From Rathayibacter rhapontici (GTDB lineage: Bacteria; Actinomycetota; Actinomycetes; Actinomycetales; Microbacteriaceae), in NCBI RefSeq assembly GCF_001995175.1, contig NZ_MUKN01000002.1, positions 1-64,000 on the forward strand: a stretch of 64,000 nucleotides of DNA, written 5' to 3'. Positions within the stretch are counted from its first letter, which is position 1; each line of letters opens with the position of its first letter. The notes below the pieces were generated by a model that saw only the letters and a program-made list of their open reading frames with translations, did not search any database and was not told the DNA's origin. Both the position numbers and the translations under genes were made by a program. Positions 33,944 to 42,845 of the stretch are shown in pieces.

Positions 33944-34345
33944 GTGGCCCGCCTGCGCAGCTACGGTGGTCGCCGCCGCCCCCGCGCCGCCTGGATCGCC
34001 TTCGCCACCGGTGTCGTCGTCTCGGCTCTCGTCGTCCTCGGCGTCCTGCTGCCCGTCCTCGGGCTGATCGCCGCCGCCGACGGATCGATCGCCGGCGCTC
34101 TCGACGTCCCCGTCGGTGCGATCACCGCATCGATCGTCATCGGCTTCCTGGTCGGGCTGGCCTTCCTCTTCCTCGCCTTCGTGGCGCGGAAGCCGGCGGT
34201 CGCGTGGGTCGCCGCGGTGGCCGCCGTCGTCGCGACCCTGGTCGGCTCGGTCTGGCCGCTCGTCGCGACCGCCCTCGCCAGCGTCGACCAGGCGCAGGAC
34301 GTCGTCCCGTTCATCCAGGACCTGATCGGCCGGATCGGCGGCTGA
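33944..34345 (+). CDS. Small membrane protein of the Asp23 region
   Basis: A 133-residue protein beginning at GTG 33944, 4 bp after the long Asp23 gene. It has three hydrophobic helices (about 17-45, 58-84 and 90-110). The first motif is 'RSYGGRRRPRAAWIAFATG' and the C-terminus is amphipathic ('DVVPFIQDLIGRIGG'). I recognise no named family. The context suggests it anchors the neighbouring Asp23-like protein at the membrane. Confidence 0.7.
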   Translation: MARLRSYGGRRRPRAAWIAFATGVVVSALVVLGVLLPVLGLIAAADGSIAGALDVPVGAITASIVIGFLVGLAFLFLAFVARKPAVAWVAAVAAVVATLVGSVWPLVATALASVDQAQDVVPFIQDLIGRIGG

Positions 34346-34544
34346 CCCCGGCGGTGCCGCCGGGTCGGGCCCGCGGCGCCGCCGAGTGGGCGCGGATCGG
34401 GGTGCGCTCGTCCGCTGGAGCCCGCTCCGGGTCCATTCGGGCCACCCGGCTCCGTCCGGACGACGCGGAACGGGCCGTGACCGCCCCTCGCGGCCCGTTC
34501 CGCGTCCCCTCGAGGCCGCTGCGCGGCGCGCCGTCCCGGGCGCC

Positions 34545-34844
34545 TCAGCGCAGCGGCGACCCGACCACGTCGAACCGGAACCCGCCGAACTCCCCCGAGA
34601 GCAGCGGCCGCGCCCGTGCGATCGCGTCGCGCACCTCCGGCAGCTCGAGCGAGGCCCGGTGCGCCTCGGCGCTCGTCCACAGCTCCACCACGAAGACCGT
34701 GTCGGGCTGCTCGTCGCTGACACCGACCTCGTACGCCAGGCACCCGACCCGCGCGAGCGCCTCGTTCGACTCGACGAGGATCGCGACGAGCTCGTCGCGC
34801 CTCCCGGACAGGACGCCCAGCGTCCCCACGTTCGCGAAGCTCAT
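34545..34844 (-). CDS. Antibiotic biosynthesis monooxygenase-domain (ABM) protein
   Basis: A 99-residue dimeric ferredoxin-like protein. 'RRDELVAILVESNEALARVGCLAYEVG' then 'DTVFVVELWTSAEAHRASLELPEV' matches the ABM/YgiN quinol-monooxygenase-like pattern, with the W/E/A/H segment typical of the family. Such proteins oxidise small aromatics or degrade haem, or act as sensors. It is a single gene, divergent from the acetyltransferase with only 53 bp between. Confidence 0.83.
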   Translation of the reverse strand: MSFANVGTLGVLSGRRDELVAILVESNEALARVGCLAYEVGVSDEQPDTVFVVELWTSAEAHRASLELPEVRDAIARARPLLSGEFGGFRFDVVGSPLR

Positions 34845-34897
34845 GCCGCCACCGTAGCGACCGCCCCCGACACGCGGCGTCTGGTACCGTGACGCGG

Positions 34898-35687
34898 ATG
34901 ACGACGAGCGCCGGGTACCTGCAGGCCTACGACGAGCAGCTCCGCTCCGACGCCGAGACGCCGAGCGCCGTCTCGGTCGCGCGCCGGGGTCCGCTCCGCC
35001 TCGTCACGTTCGCCGGCGGTCGCGGCTTCGTCACCTACCGCGACCTGGGCGGCGCCGACGAGGCCGCGATCCGCGAGCTCGTCCCGGCGGCCCTCGCGCA
35101 CTTCGCCGCCGACCCCGCGATCCGGGCCGTGGAGTGGAAGACGCGCGGGCACGACTCCGCGCCCGGTCTGCACGACGCCCTGCTCGCGCACGCTTCGCGC
35201 CCGACGAGCCCGAGTCGATCATGATCGGACCGCTCGAGGCGCTCGCCCTGACCGCGCAGGTCCCGGTCGGGACGACCCTCCGCCGGGTCGTGGCGGAGGC
35301 GGACGTGCGCGCGATGAGCGCCGTGATCGACGAGCCTTCGGCGAGAGCGTCGACGTCGGGATCGCCGATGCGCTCGTCGCCCGGCTCGCGCGCGGGGACG
35401 GCATGGAGCTGTGGGTCGCCGAGGTCGAGGGCCGGATGGTCGGCGGCGGCCGCCTCGAGCCCGTTCCCGGCACCGAGTTCGCGGGCATCTGGGGCGGTGC
35501 GATGCTGCCGGACTTCCGCGGCCGCGGGATCTACCGGGCCCTCACCGCGGCCAGAGCCGCGTCCGCGCTCGCGCTCGGCAAGCGACTCGTGCACAGCGAC
35601 TCCACCGAGGATTCGCGCCCGATCCTCGAGCGCGCGGGCCTCGTGAAGGTGTCGACCACGACGCCCTACCGCTGGCGCCGTTCGTAA
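34898..35687 (+). pseudogene. GNAT-family N-acetyltransferase, two frameshifts
   Basis: Three frames join into one protein. ATG 34898 reads 'TTSAGYLQAYDEQLR' to about 35192. The second frame reads '..FAPDEPESIMIGPLEALAL' to about 35334. The third gives 'MELWVAEVEGRMVGGGRLEP' and the acetyl-CoA motif 'LPDFRGRGIYRALT' to 35687. A single base added at each break (CACG_CTTC and GAG_CCTTC) restores 263 residues. Both breaks are deletions and no other damage is visible, so sequencing error is the best explanation. The acceptor substrate is unknown. Confidence 0.82.
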
Positions 35688-35869
35688 CCGAGGAGGAGAC
35701 GGCGGAATCGGCCCAGAAGCGTCCGCGGGAGGGCCTCACCCTCGGTTGCGAACCGTGCGACCTGCAGAACAAAGGCCAGGAGCCGCGGATCGCGGGAAAT
35801 CCCCCGGATCGGCGCGCTGAACCTTGTCTCTGCAGCCCGACCGCCGAAGATCGCAGCCCAGCCCGCCCG

Positions 35870-37278
35870 TCAGTCCAGCTCGGTCGGCCGCGCCGGCTCC
35901 TTCAGCAGCGCCCGCGCCGCCATGCCGATCACCGCGCTGTACGTCGGATACGCGAACCGCACGTTCGCCAGCGTCGCGACATCGACCCCCGCCGCCATCG
36001 CCGTCGTCACCGACTGCACGACCTCGATCGCGTTCTCGCCCACGGCGTGCGCGCCCAGCAGCAGCTCGCGCCGCCGGTCCGAGATCAGCGTCAGGAACCC
36101 GCTCTCGCGGTCGTCGATCACCGCGCGGTCCACGCCCGAGAACGCCACCGATGCCACCACGCACTGCGGGTCGCGCTCGCGGGCCTGCTCCTCCGTGAAC
36201 CCCACGCCCGCGTAGTCCGGGTCGGTGAACCCGCCCGCCGGCAGGAGGTGCTGGGGCGTCCGCCGGTTGGCGCCGAGCACCGCGTTCTCGGCCGCCGCCT
36301 CCGCCTCGAACTGCGCCGCCTGCACGAGCATGTCGCGCCCGTTGGCGTCGCCGACCGCGAAGACGTGCGGCACGACGGTCCGGAAGTACTGGTCGGCCGG
36401 GATCGCCGAGCGGACGACCTCGATGCCCGCGTTCTCGAGACCGAGGTCCTCGACGTCGGCGGGCCAGCCGGTCGCCATGATCACCGCGTCGAACTGCTCC
36501 GCGTGCGACTCGCCCGCGTCCTTCCAGCGCAGCGTCAGGGCGTCGTCGGAGCGCTCGATGCCCTCGACCGTCTCGATGCCCGTGCTCACGTGGACGCCCT
36601 GGCGCTCGAAGGCGGCCGAGACGTACGCCGAGATGCTCGCGTCCGAGGTCGTCAGGATCCGCGGCGCCACGTCGAGCAGGGTCACCTCCGACCCGAAGGC
36701 GTTGAACACCGTCACGAGCTGCGCGCCCGTGTTCCCTCCGCCGATCACCGCGACCCGGCGCGGCAGCGACGGCAGCCCGAGCACGTCCTCGGGAACGGTC
36801 GCGAGCTCGGCGCCCGGGATCGGGAGGCGGCGCGAGTGCCCGCCGACGCAGATCAGGATCGAGGAGGCCGTCAGCCGGCGCCCGCTGTCGAGCACCAGGG
36901 TGCTCTCGTCCTCGAACCGCGCGCGCCCCTCGTGGATCAGCTCGCGCCCGCCTCCTCGAAGCGCTGAGCCTCGCGCTTGATCGAGCGCACCTTGTCGACG
37001 CGCTCGTGCACGTGCCGCACCGTGGCGTCCCAGTCGATCCGCGGCGTGCCGACGTCGACCCCGTAGTCGGAGGCGGTGCGCGCTTCGCGGATGATCCGCG
37101 CGGTCTTCGCGAGCACGCGGGTGGGCACGCAGCCCGTGTTCACGCAGGTCCCGCCCACGCGGGCGGCCTCGAGCACGACCACGCGCGCTCCGAGTTCGGC
37201 GGCGCGCAGTGCGGCGGCGGTGCCCGCGGGCCCCGCGCCGATCACGGCGACGTCGTAGTGCTGGATGCTGTCGGGCAC
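35870..37278 (-). pseudogene. Pyridine nucleotide-disulfide oxidoreductase (mercuric reductase/Lpd-like), frameshifted
   Basis: GTG 37278 follows GGGAGG. The N-terminus has the FAD motif 'VAVIGAGPAGTAAALRAAE' and the redox cysteines C45 and C50 in 'GGTCVNTGCVPT'. After 'QRFEEAGA' near 36956 the frame shifts to 'ELIHEGRARFEDESTLVLD', then the NAD motif 'RVAVIGGGNTGAQLV' and 'VFAVGDANGRDML'. One added base restores 469 residues. The family contains dihydrolipoamide and mercuric reductases; no mer genes are near. 'GYANRT..YPTYSAVIGMA' at the end resembles the soluble transhydrogenase/Lpd group. The frameshift is probably an error. Confidence 0.82.
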
Positions 37279-37369
37279 GGCGGCCTCCCGGTCGAGTGGA
37301 TGTCCCCGCATCCTGGCGCGTGCGGCCGGGGGTTCTCTGAAGAACGGTCCAGGCTTGACAGCGGCCGGA

Positions 37370-38134
37370 TCAGGCCTCGGGCGCGCCGTCCTGCACGAGC
37401 TGGAACCCGCCCTCGACCGAGCCGTCCGAGCGCAGTGACACGCGCGTGTAGACGGGGGTGCCGTCGGCCGGATCGGTGCCGACGACGTCGAGGGACCCGG
37501 CGGTGAAGAACGCCTCCAGTCCGGTGCACGCGGCCGAGAGGGAGCCGTCGCCGCGCTGGAGGGCGATGCAGAGCGACACTCCGCCCGGCGAGGTCACCAG
37601 GAGGCGGTCGTCCTGCACGGTCTCGAACTGCGGCGTGTAGACGTCCGTCCCGCGGGCGATCAGCTCCATGCCGACGGGGAGGTCCGGAGCGACGACCCAG
37701 CCCTCGATGAGAGCGGAGTAGCGGTCCTCGAGGGGCGGGGTCGGCGTCGGAGTCGGGGTCGCGGCTCCTGCGCCTCCCGGCAGCAGCTCGACCGCCACCG
37801 CGCCGAGCACGAGTCCGACCGCGAGCGCGCCGATCAGCGGCAGGGCCGCGCGCCCGGCCCGACGCGGCGCGGTTCCGGCGGGTGCGGGAGCCGTCGGCGC
37901 GGGAGCTGCACCCGCCCTGGTCGCGGTTCCGGGAGTCGCGGCCGTCGCGCTCGCCGGAACGGAACGCGGGTCCCGCGCCGCCTCGATCCGTGCCGCCTCG
38001 ATCCGCACCGCCTCCTGCTCCAGGCGGAGCCGCCGCTCGGCGTCGATCCGCCGGCTCTCGCCCTCGGCGTCCCCGCTCGGCCGCGCGAAGAGCGCACGCT
38101 CCAGATCCCTGCGCTCGTCGTCCTCGTCCTGCAC
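37370..38134 (-). CDS. Hypothetical protein with one membrane helix and extracytoplasmic domain
   Basis: A 254-residue protein. An N-terminal charged coil ('RRLRLEQEAVRIEAARIEAAR') is followed by an Ala/Pro/Thr-rich stretch. A single helix at about 98-120 ('ALPLIGALAVGLVLGAVAVE') and a 'PTPTPTP' linker lead to a C-terminal domain of about 110 residues with two Cys ('GVSLCIALQRG', 'LSAACTGLEAFF') that could form a disulfide outside. I recognise no family. It is a common layout for actinobacterial envelope proteins. It lies 24 bp from the HIT gene on the same strand. Confidence 0.7.
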   Translation of the reverse strand: MQDEDDERRDLERALFARPSGDAEGESRRIDAERRLRLEQEAVRIEAARIEAARDPRSVPASATAATPGTATRAGAAPAPTAPAPAGTAPRRAGRAALPLIGALAVGLVLGAVAVELLPGGAGAATPTPTPTPPLEDRYSALIEGWVVAPDLPVGMELIARGTDVYTPQFETVQDDRLLVTSPGGVSLCIALQRGDGSLSAACTGLEAFFTAGSLDVVGTDPADGTPVYTRVSLRSDGSVEGGFQLVQDGAPEA

Positions 38135-38158
38135 GCCCGCCAGTATGACCGAGGCGCG

Positions 38159-38569
38159 CTACTCGAACATCTCGGCCAGCAGCGCCCACGGCTCCCCGTC
38201 GACGACGTGCGTCGAGCGGTGAGCGGGCCACTGCACCTCGTCGCCGTCCCACGACGGCACCACGTGCAGGTGCAGATGCGGCACGCTCTGCCCCGCGGAG
38301 GCGCCGCTCGCCTGCAGCACGGCCACTCCCGTCGCTCCGAGAGCAGCCCGCATCGCCCGGCCGACGCGCTGCGCGAGCGACATCGTCGCGGCGAGCGCCG
38401 CGGGAGAGGCGTCGAGCAGCCCCGCGCTGTGCTCGCGCGGGACGACCAGCGTGTGCCCGGGGGCGAGCTCGGAGGAGGGGAGCGGCCGGAACGCGACCGC
38501 CTCCTCCTCCTGCTCGACCCACGTCGTCCGGCCCTCGCCCGAGATCAGATCGCAGAACACGCAGCTCAC
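38159..38569 (-). CDS. HIT-family hydrolase
   Basis: A 136-residue histidine-triad protein from GTG 38569, overlapping the upstream hydrolase stop. 'SCVFCDLISGE' is the usual N-terminus, and 'GQSVPHLHLHVVPSW' holds the HxHxH catalytic triad. Such enzymes hydrolyse nucleoside phosphoramidates or dinucleotides. The order on the strand is alpha/beta hydrolase, HIT, then the membrane protein, with a 4 bp overlap between the first two. Confidence 0.93.
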   Translation of the reverse strand: MSCVFCDLISGEGRTTWVEQEEEAVAFRPLPSSELAPGHTLVVPREHSAGLLDASPAALAATMSLAQRVGRAMRAALGATGVAVLQASGASAGQSVPHLHLHVVPSWDGDEVQWPAHRSTHVVDGEPWALLAEMFE

Positions 38570-39348
38570 GGGCGGGCCCCGATGAACTCGCGGAGCGCCG
38601 CGATCCAGCCCTCGGACGCGTCGAGGTGCGCGTCGTGCGATCCGCCCGGCAGGTCCACCCGCCGCACGTCGTGTCCCCGTGCGGCGAACGCGTCGCGCAC
38701 GTCGTCCGCGAACATCCCGTGCTCGCCGTAGACCAGCAGGGTCGGAGCGGCGACCGCCTCCCACTCCGCCCAGCGCGGCGCGGCGAGCGGTTCGATCGCC
38801 CGCGCCATCACCTCCGGGTCGAAGCGCGGGCGGAGTCCGTCCGGAGCTTCGACGAGGTCGGCGATCCACGCGTGTGCGAGCGCCCCGTCGCCCAGGAACG
38901 CGCGTGCCGCGTCCCGGTCGGCGAACGGCAGCGGCCAGGAGCGGAACCAGTCCGCGACTCCCTCGCCCCCGTCGCCGCCCTCCGCGGTCTCGAGCAGCAC
39001 GAGCCGGTCGACGAGCTCCGGATGCGCGGCCGCGACGAGCATCGCGGTGTGCGCCCCCATCGACTGGCCGACGAGGATCGCGGGCCCCTCGCGCTCGAGC
39101 AGGGCGGCGACGTCGGCCGCGAACGCCTCGCGCGAGACGTCGGAGGGACGCTGCTCGCTGCGTCCGTGCCCGCGCTGATCGAGGAGCACGACGCGATGAT
39201 CCGGCAGCGCCCGGGCGGTCGGGGCGAACTCCTCGGCGCTGCCGGCGAGGCCGTGCAGGATCACGACGAGCCGGCCCGTGCCTCCGGAGTCGAGGAGCGA
39301 GAGCCGGGTTCCGTCCGGCGCGACGAGCGCGCGGCGTTCGAGATGCAT
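38566..39348 (-). CDS. Alpha/beta-fold hydrolase
   Basis: A 260-residue hydrolase. 'LVVILHGLAGSAEEFAPTARAL' gives the oxyanion HG, 'VVLLDQRGHGRS' follows, and the nucleophile elbow is 'LVGQSMGAHTAM'. The acid lies near 'LLVYGEHGMF' and the final His in 'LPGGSHDAHLD'. ATG 39348 begins 'MHLERRALVAPDG'. The family includes esterases, haloperoxidases and C-C hydrolases; the substrate is unknown. Confidence 0.9.
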   Translation of the reverse strand: MHLERRALVAPDGTRLSLLDSGGTGRLVVILHGLAGSAEEFAPTARALPDHRVVLLDQRGHGRSEQRPSDVSREAFAADVAALLEREGPAILVGQSMGAHTAMLVAAAHPELVDRLVLLETAEGGDGGEGVADWFRSWPLPFADRDAARAFLGDGALAHAWIADLVEAPDGLRPRFDPEVMARAIEPLAAPRWAEWEAVAAPTLLVYGEHGMFADDVRDAFAARGHDVRRVDLPGGSHDAHLDASEGWIAALREFIGARP

Positions 39349-39427
39349 CCGTCGAGCGTAGGAGCCCGGGGGCGCGGGAGGGCGACCGGGCCGCAGCCCG
39401 ATCGCCCCGAGTCGGCGCCCGCTCGGC

Positions 39428-39724
39428 TCAGTGCTCGTCGTAGTGGCCCTCGTGCGCCGCGTGCTTGTGCCCGTCGTGGACGTAGTCGGTGTGGTCGTCG
39501 TGGGCGACGGCCTCGTGGCCGCAGTCGGCGCCGTGCGCGTGCTCGTCGGCCGAGTGCTCGGCCTCGGCCTCGTGCTCGTCGTAGTGGTCGTCGTGCAGCG
39601 CGTGGCGGTGGGTGCCGTGCACGTAGTCGACGTGGTCTCCGTGCTGCACGCTCTCATGACCGCAGTCGGTGCCGTGGCTGTGCTCGGCGACGGCGTGCTC
39701 GGCGTGGGTCTCGGTGGTGCTCAT
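39428..39724 (-). CDS. His-rich small protein with two internal repeats (metal-binding)
   Basis: A 98-residue acidic protein about one-quarter histidine. Two repeats of about 35 residues each run 'HGTDCGHE..DHVDYVHG..HDDHYDEH' and 'HGADCGHE..DHTDYVHD..HEGHYDEH', each with one Cys. There is no signal peptide or membrane helix. NCBI-type pipelines sometimes name such peptides zinc transporter components, but a metal buffer or chaperone is more likely. It is downstream of an ArsR gene on the same strand, with palindromes between. This suggests metal-controlled expression. Confidence 0.82.
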   Translation of the reverse strand: MSTTETHAEHAVAEHSHGTDCGHESVQHGDHVDYVHGTHRHALHDDHYDEHEAEAEHSADEHAHGADCGHEAVAHDDHTDYVHDGHKHAAHEGHYDEH

Positions 39725-39793
39725 GGTCGTGCCTCTCGGAGGATCGGAGTCGGGACGGCTGTCCGCCGCGGACCCAGTCGACCACACGCATAA

Positions 39794-39838
39794 ACGCATT
39801 GCAATACGTGCGTCCAATCGAGGATGACACTCATCCTC
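39794..39838. promoter_or_regulatory. Two palindromes upstream of the His-rich gene (candidate ArsR sites)
   Basis: ACGCATTGCAATACGT (39794-39809) is a palindrome with one mismatched pair around an ATTGCAAT core. GAGGATGA-CAC-TCATCCTC (39820-39838) is a perfect 8+8 inverted repeat. Both lie in the 129 bp between ArsR and the His-rich gene, where the ArsR protein could bind. The second is also placed to act as an ArsR terminator, but its 3' part is not T-rich. Confidence 0.5.
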
Positions 39839-39853
39839 AACAGTCGGGAGCCC

Positions 39854-40138
39854 TCAGGCCGTCTCCAGCGCGTGCTTCACCGCGTCGTCGACGATGTGCG
39901 TCACGTGCGTGTCCGAGACCGCGTAGTGCGCCTCCCGGCCGACCCGCTCGACCGAGACGAGCCCCGCCGCGCGGAGCGTCCGCAGGTGCTGCGAGACGAG
40001 CGGCTGCGAGAGCCCCGAGCGCACGACGAGATCGCTCACGGTCGCCTCTCCGCCGGCGAGCAGTCGGAGCAGCGTGAGGCGCGACGAGGACGACAGCGCC
40101 TTGAACAGCTCCGCGGCGGGCTCGAGATCCTCGTTCAC
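39854..40138 (-). CDS. ArsR/SmtB-family metalloregulator
   Basis: A 94-residue winged-HTH repressor ('AELFKALSSSSRLTLLRLLAGGEATVSDLVVRSGLSQPLVSQHLRTL' region). The C-terminal helix has 'DTHVTHIVDDAVKH', matching the alpha5 metal site of SmtB/CzrA-type zinc or cobalt sensors (D, H, H, H). The start is uncertain: GTG 40138 gives a typical length, while a TTG at 40180 after GGAGG would add 14 residues. The gene diverges from the M20 dipeptidase and is followed by the His-rich gene it probably controls. Confidence 0.87.
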   Translation of the reverse strand: MNEDLEPAAELFKALSSSSRLTLLRLLAGGEATVSDLVVRSGLSQPLVSQHLRTLRAAGLVSVERVGREAHYAVSDTHVTHIVDDAVKHALETA

Positions 40139-40221
40139 CCCCTCATCCAAGCAGACGGGCCCGCTCCGTCCCGCTGTCAAGCCTCCTCCGCGTCCCGGGT
40201 CGCGGCGGCTGGGATGAGCGC

Positions 40222-41643
40222 ATGAACAGCACTGCTCCCCGCGCCGCGACGCGGGTCGACACCGGCCGACTCCTCGCCGTCCTCCGCGCCCGCCGCGAGC
40301 TCCTGCGCTCCCGCCTGACCGAGTGGGTCGCGATCCCGTCGGTCGCCGGCATGGCCGAGCACGTCGACGACGTCCGCCGCTCGGCCGAGTGGCTCGCCCG
40401 CCTCTGCGCCGAGACCGGCTTCCCCGAGGTCGCGGTGCACCCGACCGGCGAGTCCTCCGCCGTGATCGCGCGCTGGCCCGCCGAGGACCCGGACGCCCCC
40501 GTCGTGCTGGTCTACAGCCACCACGACGTGCGCGCGGCGAAGGCGGAGGAGTGGACCGTCACCTCGCCGTTCCAGCCCGTCCACCGGGAGGGCCGGCTCT
40601 ACGGCCGCGGCGCCTCGGATGCGAAGGCGCAGGTCCTGGCGCACCTCTTCTCCGTCGCGGCGCTGCGCGAGGTCACCGGCGGCACCCCTCCGGTCTCGCT
40701 CGTGCTGCTGATCGAGGGGCAGGAGGAGCTGGGCTCGCCGGGGCTCGAGGACCTGATCCGCGACCGCCTCGACGGGCTCCGTCCCGACGCCGTCGTGTTC
40801 TCGGACACCCTGCAGTGGCGCGCCGGCGAGCCCGCGATCTGCACGAGCGTCCGCGGCATGCTGCCGATCCACCTCGAGGTGCACGGCACCGAGAAGGACG
40901 TGCACAGCGGAGCCGTCTCGGGTCCGGCTCCGAACGCCGGCCTGGTCCTCGCCGAGCTGCTCGCGCGCCTGCAGGACGCGGACGGCCGGATCCTCCTCCC
41001 CGGCTTCTACGACGACGTGCCCGAGCCGACCCTCGAGCGCCGGGCCGAGCTCGCCGCGCTCGGCTACACCGACGAGGACTGGCTGCGGCGCACCCGCACC
41101 CGCGCCATCCGCGGCGAGGAGGGCTGGTCGGTGCTCGAGCGCCTCTGGGAGCGCCCGGCGCTCGAGGTCGTCGGTCTGCTCACGGGCGACCCCACGGGCA
41201 TGCCCCGCGCGGTGATCCCCTCCTCCGCCAGCGCCGACCTCAGCATCCGCACCGTCCCCGGGCAGCCGATCCACGCGGTCGCACGGCGGATGCGCGAATT
41301 CGTCGAGCAGCACGCCGACCCCGAGCTGGAGTACGTGGTCGACATCTCCGAGGACAGCGCGCAGGAGGGGTACCGGACTCCGCCCTCGGCCGCTCTCGAC
41401 GCCCTGGACGCGGCGGTCCGCGCGGTGCACGGCGTGGACGAGGCGGGCCGGATGGGCAACGCCGGCGGCGGGCCCGCGGAGCTCCTCGCCCGGCTCTTCG
41501 ACGCGCCCGTCGTCTTCTTCGGCACCGGTCTGCCGGAGGACCACTGGCACGACAGCGACGAGAGCGTCGACCTCGACGTGGTCGTGCGCGGCGCCGCCGT
41601 CCTCGCCCGCTTCTGGTGCTCGTTCGCCGACGGTGCGTCATGA
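40222..41643 (+). CDS. M20-family dipeptidase
   Basis: A 473-residue dinuclear metallopeptidase. Metal and catalytic residues are visible: H100 and D102 in 'YSHHDVRA', D133 in 'GRGASDAK', and E168/E169 in 'EGQEELGS'. A further His is in 'PEDHWHDSDES'. The 'GRGASDAKAQ' and dimerisation lid regions are complete. Such enzymes cleave dipeptides or N-acyl amino acids. Its stop overlaps the start of the YbdK-like ligase (ATGA), so the pair is co-translated. Confidence 0.92.
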   Translation: MNSTAPRAATRVDTGRLLAVLRARRELLRSRLTEWVAIPSVAGMAEHVDDVRRSAEWLARLCAETGFPEVAVHPTGESSAVIARWPAEDPDAPVVLVYSHHDVRAAKAEEWTVTSPFQPVHREGRLYGRGASDAKAQVLAHLFSVAALREVTGGTPPVSLVLLIEGQEELGSPGLEDLIRDRLDGLRPDAVVFSDTLQWRAGEPAICTSVRGMLPIHLEVHGTEKDVHSGAVSGPAPNAGLVLAELLARLQDADGRILLPGFYDDVPEPTLERRAELAALGYTDEDWLRRTRTRAIRGEEGWSVLERLWERPALEVVGLLTGDPTGMPRAVIPSSASADLSIRTVPGQPIHAVARRMREFVEQHADPELEYVVDISEDSAQEGYRTPPSAALDALDAAVRAVHGVDEAGRMGNAGGGPAELLARLFDAPVVFFGTGLPEDHWHDSDESVDLDVVVRGAAVLARFWCSFADGAS

Positions 41644-42737
41644 GGACCTTCGGCGTCGAGGAGGAGTTCCTGCTCGTGGACGCCGAGACCTTCACTCCGG
41701 TCCCCGCGGCTCCCGCGCTGCTCGCGACGGGCGCGGTGCGGGGGCGCAGCACGCTCGCCGCCGAGCTCAAGGCCGAGCAGATCGAGGCGGTCGCGGCGCC
41801 GCAGCGCACCGCCGACGAGCTGCTCGAGGCCGTCCTCGACGGCCGTCGGCTCGCCGACTCCGCCGCTCGCCTCGTCGGAGCGAGGGCCGTCGCCACCGCG
41901 ACCAGCCCCGCCTCGTTCGAGCCGCACCTCACCGACGACGTGCGCTACCGGCGGATCCTCGACCGCTTCGGCCAGGTCGCCCGCGAGCAGTTCACCTGCG
42001 GACTGCACGTGCACGTCGCGATCGACTCGCCCGAGGAGGGCGTCGCGGTGCTCGACCGGATCCGCGGCTGGCTGCCCGCGCTGCTGGCGCTCAGCGCGAA
42101 CTCGCCGTTGGCGGCGGGGGCCGACACCGGCTACGCCAGCTACCGCTACCAGGCGTGGGGCCGCTGGCCCACGTCGGGTCCGTCCGAGATCTGGGGCGAC
42201 CCGGAGCGGTACCGCCGCGTGACCGACTGCCTCGTCGCCTCCGGAGTGCTGCTGGACGAGGGGATGGTGTACTTCGACGCGCGGCTGTCGCGGAGCCATC
42301 CGACCGTCGAGGTCCGCCTCGCGGATGTGCCGCTGCACCCCGAGGACGCGGCGCTGATCGGCGTGCTCACCCGTGCTCTCGTCGCGACGGCCGCCCGCGA
42401 GTGGCGAAAGGGGATCCCTCCGCTGCCCGTCCCGACGCCGGTGATCGGCGTGTCGGCGTGGCTCGCGAGCCGGTGGGGAGTGTGCGGCGACCTGGTCGAT
42501 CCGGTGAGCTGCCGCGCGGTCCCGGCCGCCGAGATGCTCGCGCGGCTCCTCGTGCACGCGGGCGCCGCGCTGGAGGAGTCGGGGGAGGAGGAGGTGGCAC
42601 GGGAGGGGATCCGGCGCGTGCTCGCCCGCGGCACCGGAGCGCAGTTCCAGCGGGCGGTCTGGGAGCGCTCCGGGGACGTCGGGGCGGTGCTCGCCGCGGC
42701 CGCCGAGGCGACGCGGAGGGAGCCGGCGCTGCGGTGA
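41640..42737 (+). CDS. Carboxylate-amine ligase, GCS2/YbdK family
   Basis: A 365-residue ATP-grasp-like ligase of glutamate-cysteine ligase type 2. The ATP-site start is 'FGVEEEFLLVD', with 'TCGLHVHVAIDS' and 'YASYRYQAWGRWPTSGPSE' further in. In mycobacteria and E. coli YbdK this fold couples Glu and Cys weakly, and the natural substrate may differ. ATG 41640 overlaps the M20 stop. Partnering with a dipeptidase suggests a dipeptide cycle or amide metabolite, but this is inference. Confidence 0.9.
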   Translation: MRTFGVEEEFLLVDAETFTPVPAAPALLATGAVRGRSTLAAELKAEQIEAVAAPQRTADELLEAVLDGRRLADSAARLVGARAVATATSPASFEPHLTDDVRYRRILDRFGQVAREQFTCGLHVHVAIDSPEEGVAVLDRIRGWLPALLALSANSPLAAGADTGYASYRYQAWGRWPTSGPSEIWGDPERYRRVTDCLVASGVLLDEGMVYFDARLSRSHPTVEVRLADVPLHPEDAALIGVLTRALVATAAREWRKGIPPLPVPTPVIGVSAWLASRWGVCGDLVDPVSCRAVPAAEMLARLLVHAGAALEESGEEEVAREGIRRVLARGTGAQFQRAVWERSGDVGAVLAAAAEATRREPALR

Positions 42738-42845
42738 CGCGGGGGCGGGTGCGGCTGGGCGCGGGCGCCGGATGCTGGGATGATCGGGTGCGGCTCCGGA
42801 TCCTCCGGCGCGCACGGCGGCCTCGCGGCCGGAGCGGAGCACCCC

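Noticed and set aside
35870-37278. Mercury resistance locus
   Set aside because: Although the enzyme resembles mercuric reductase, no merR, merT, merP or merB gene is near, and the family also includes other disulfide reductases.
39794-39838. Zur box
   Set aside because: The palindromes do not resemble the usual A/T-rich Zur site, and the adjacent regulator is of the ArsR type.
37349-40185. Shared GGCTTGACAGCGG 13-mer upstream of the disulfide oxidoreductase and ArsR genes
   Set aside because: It includes a TTGACA -35-like hexamer, but no matching -10 element at 16-18 bp is clear at either place, so chance or a generic promoter part is as likely.
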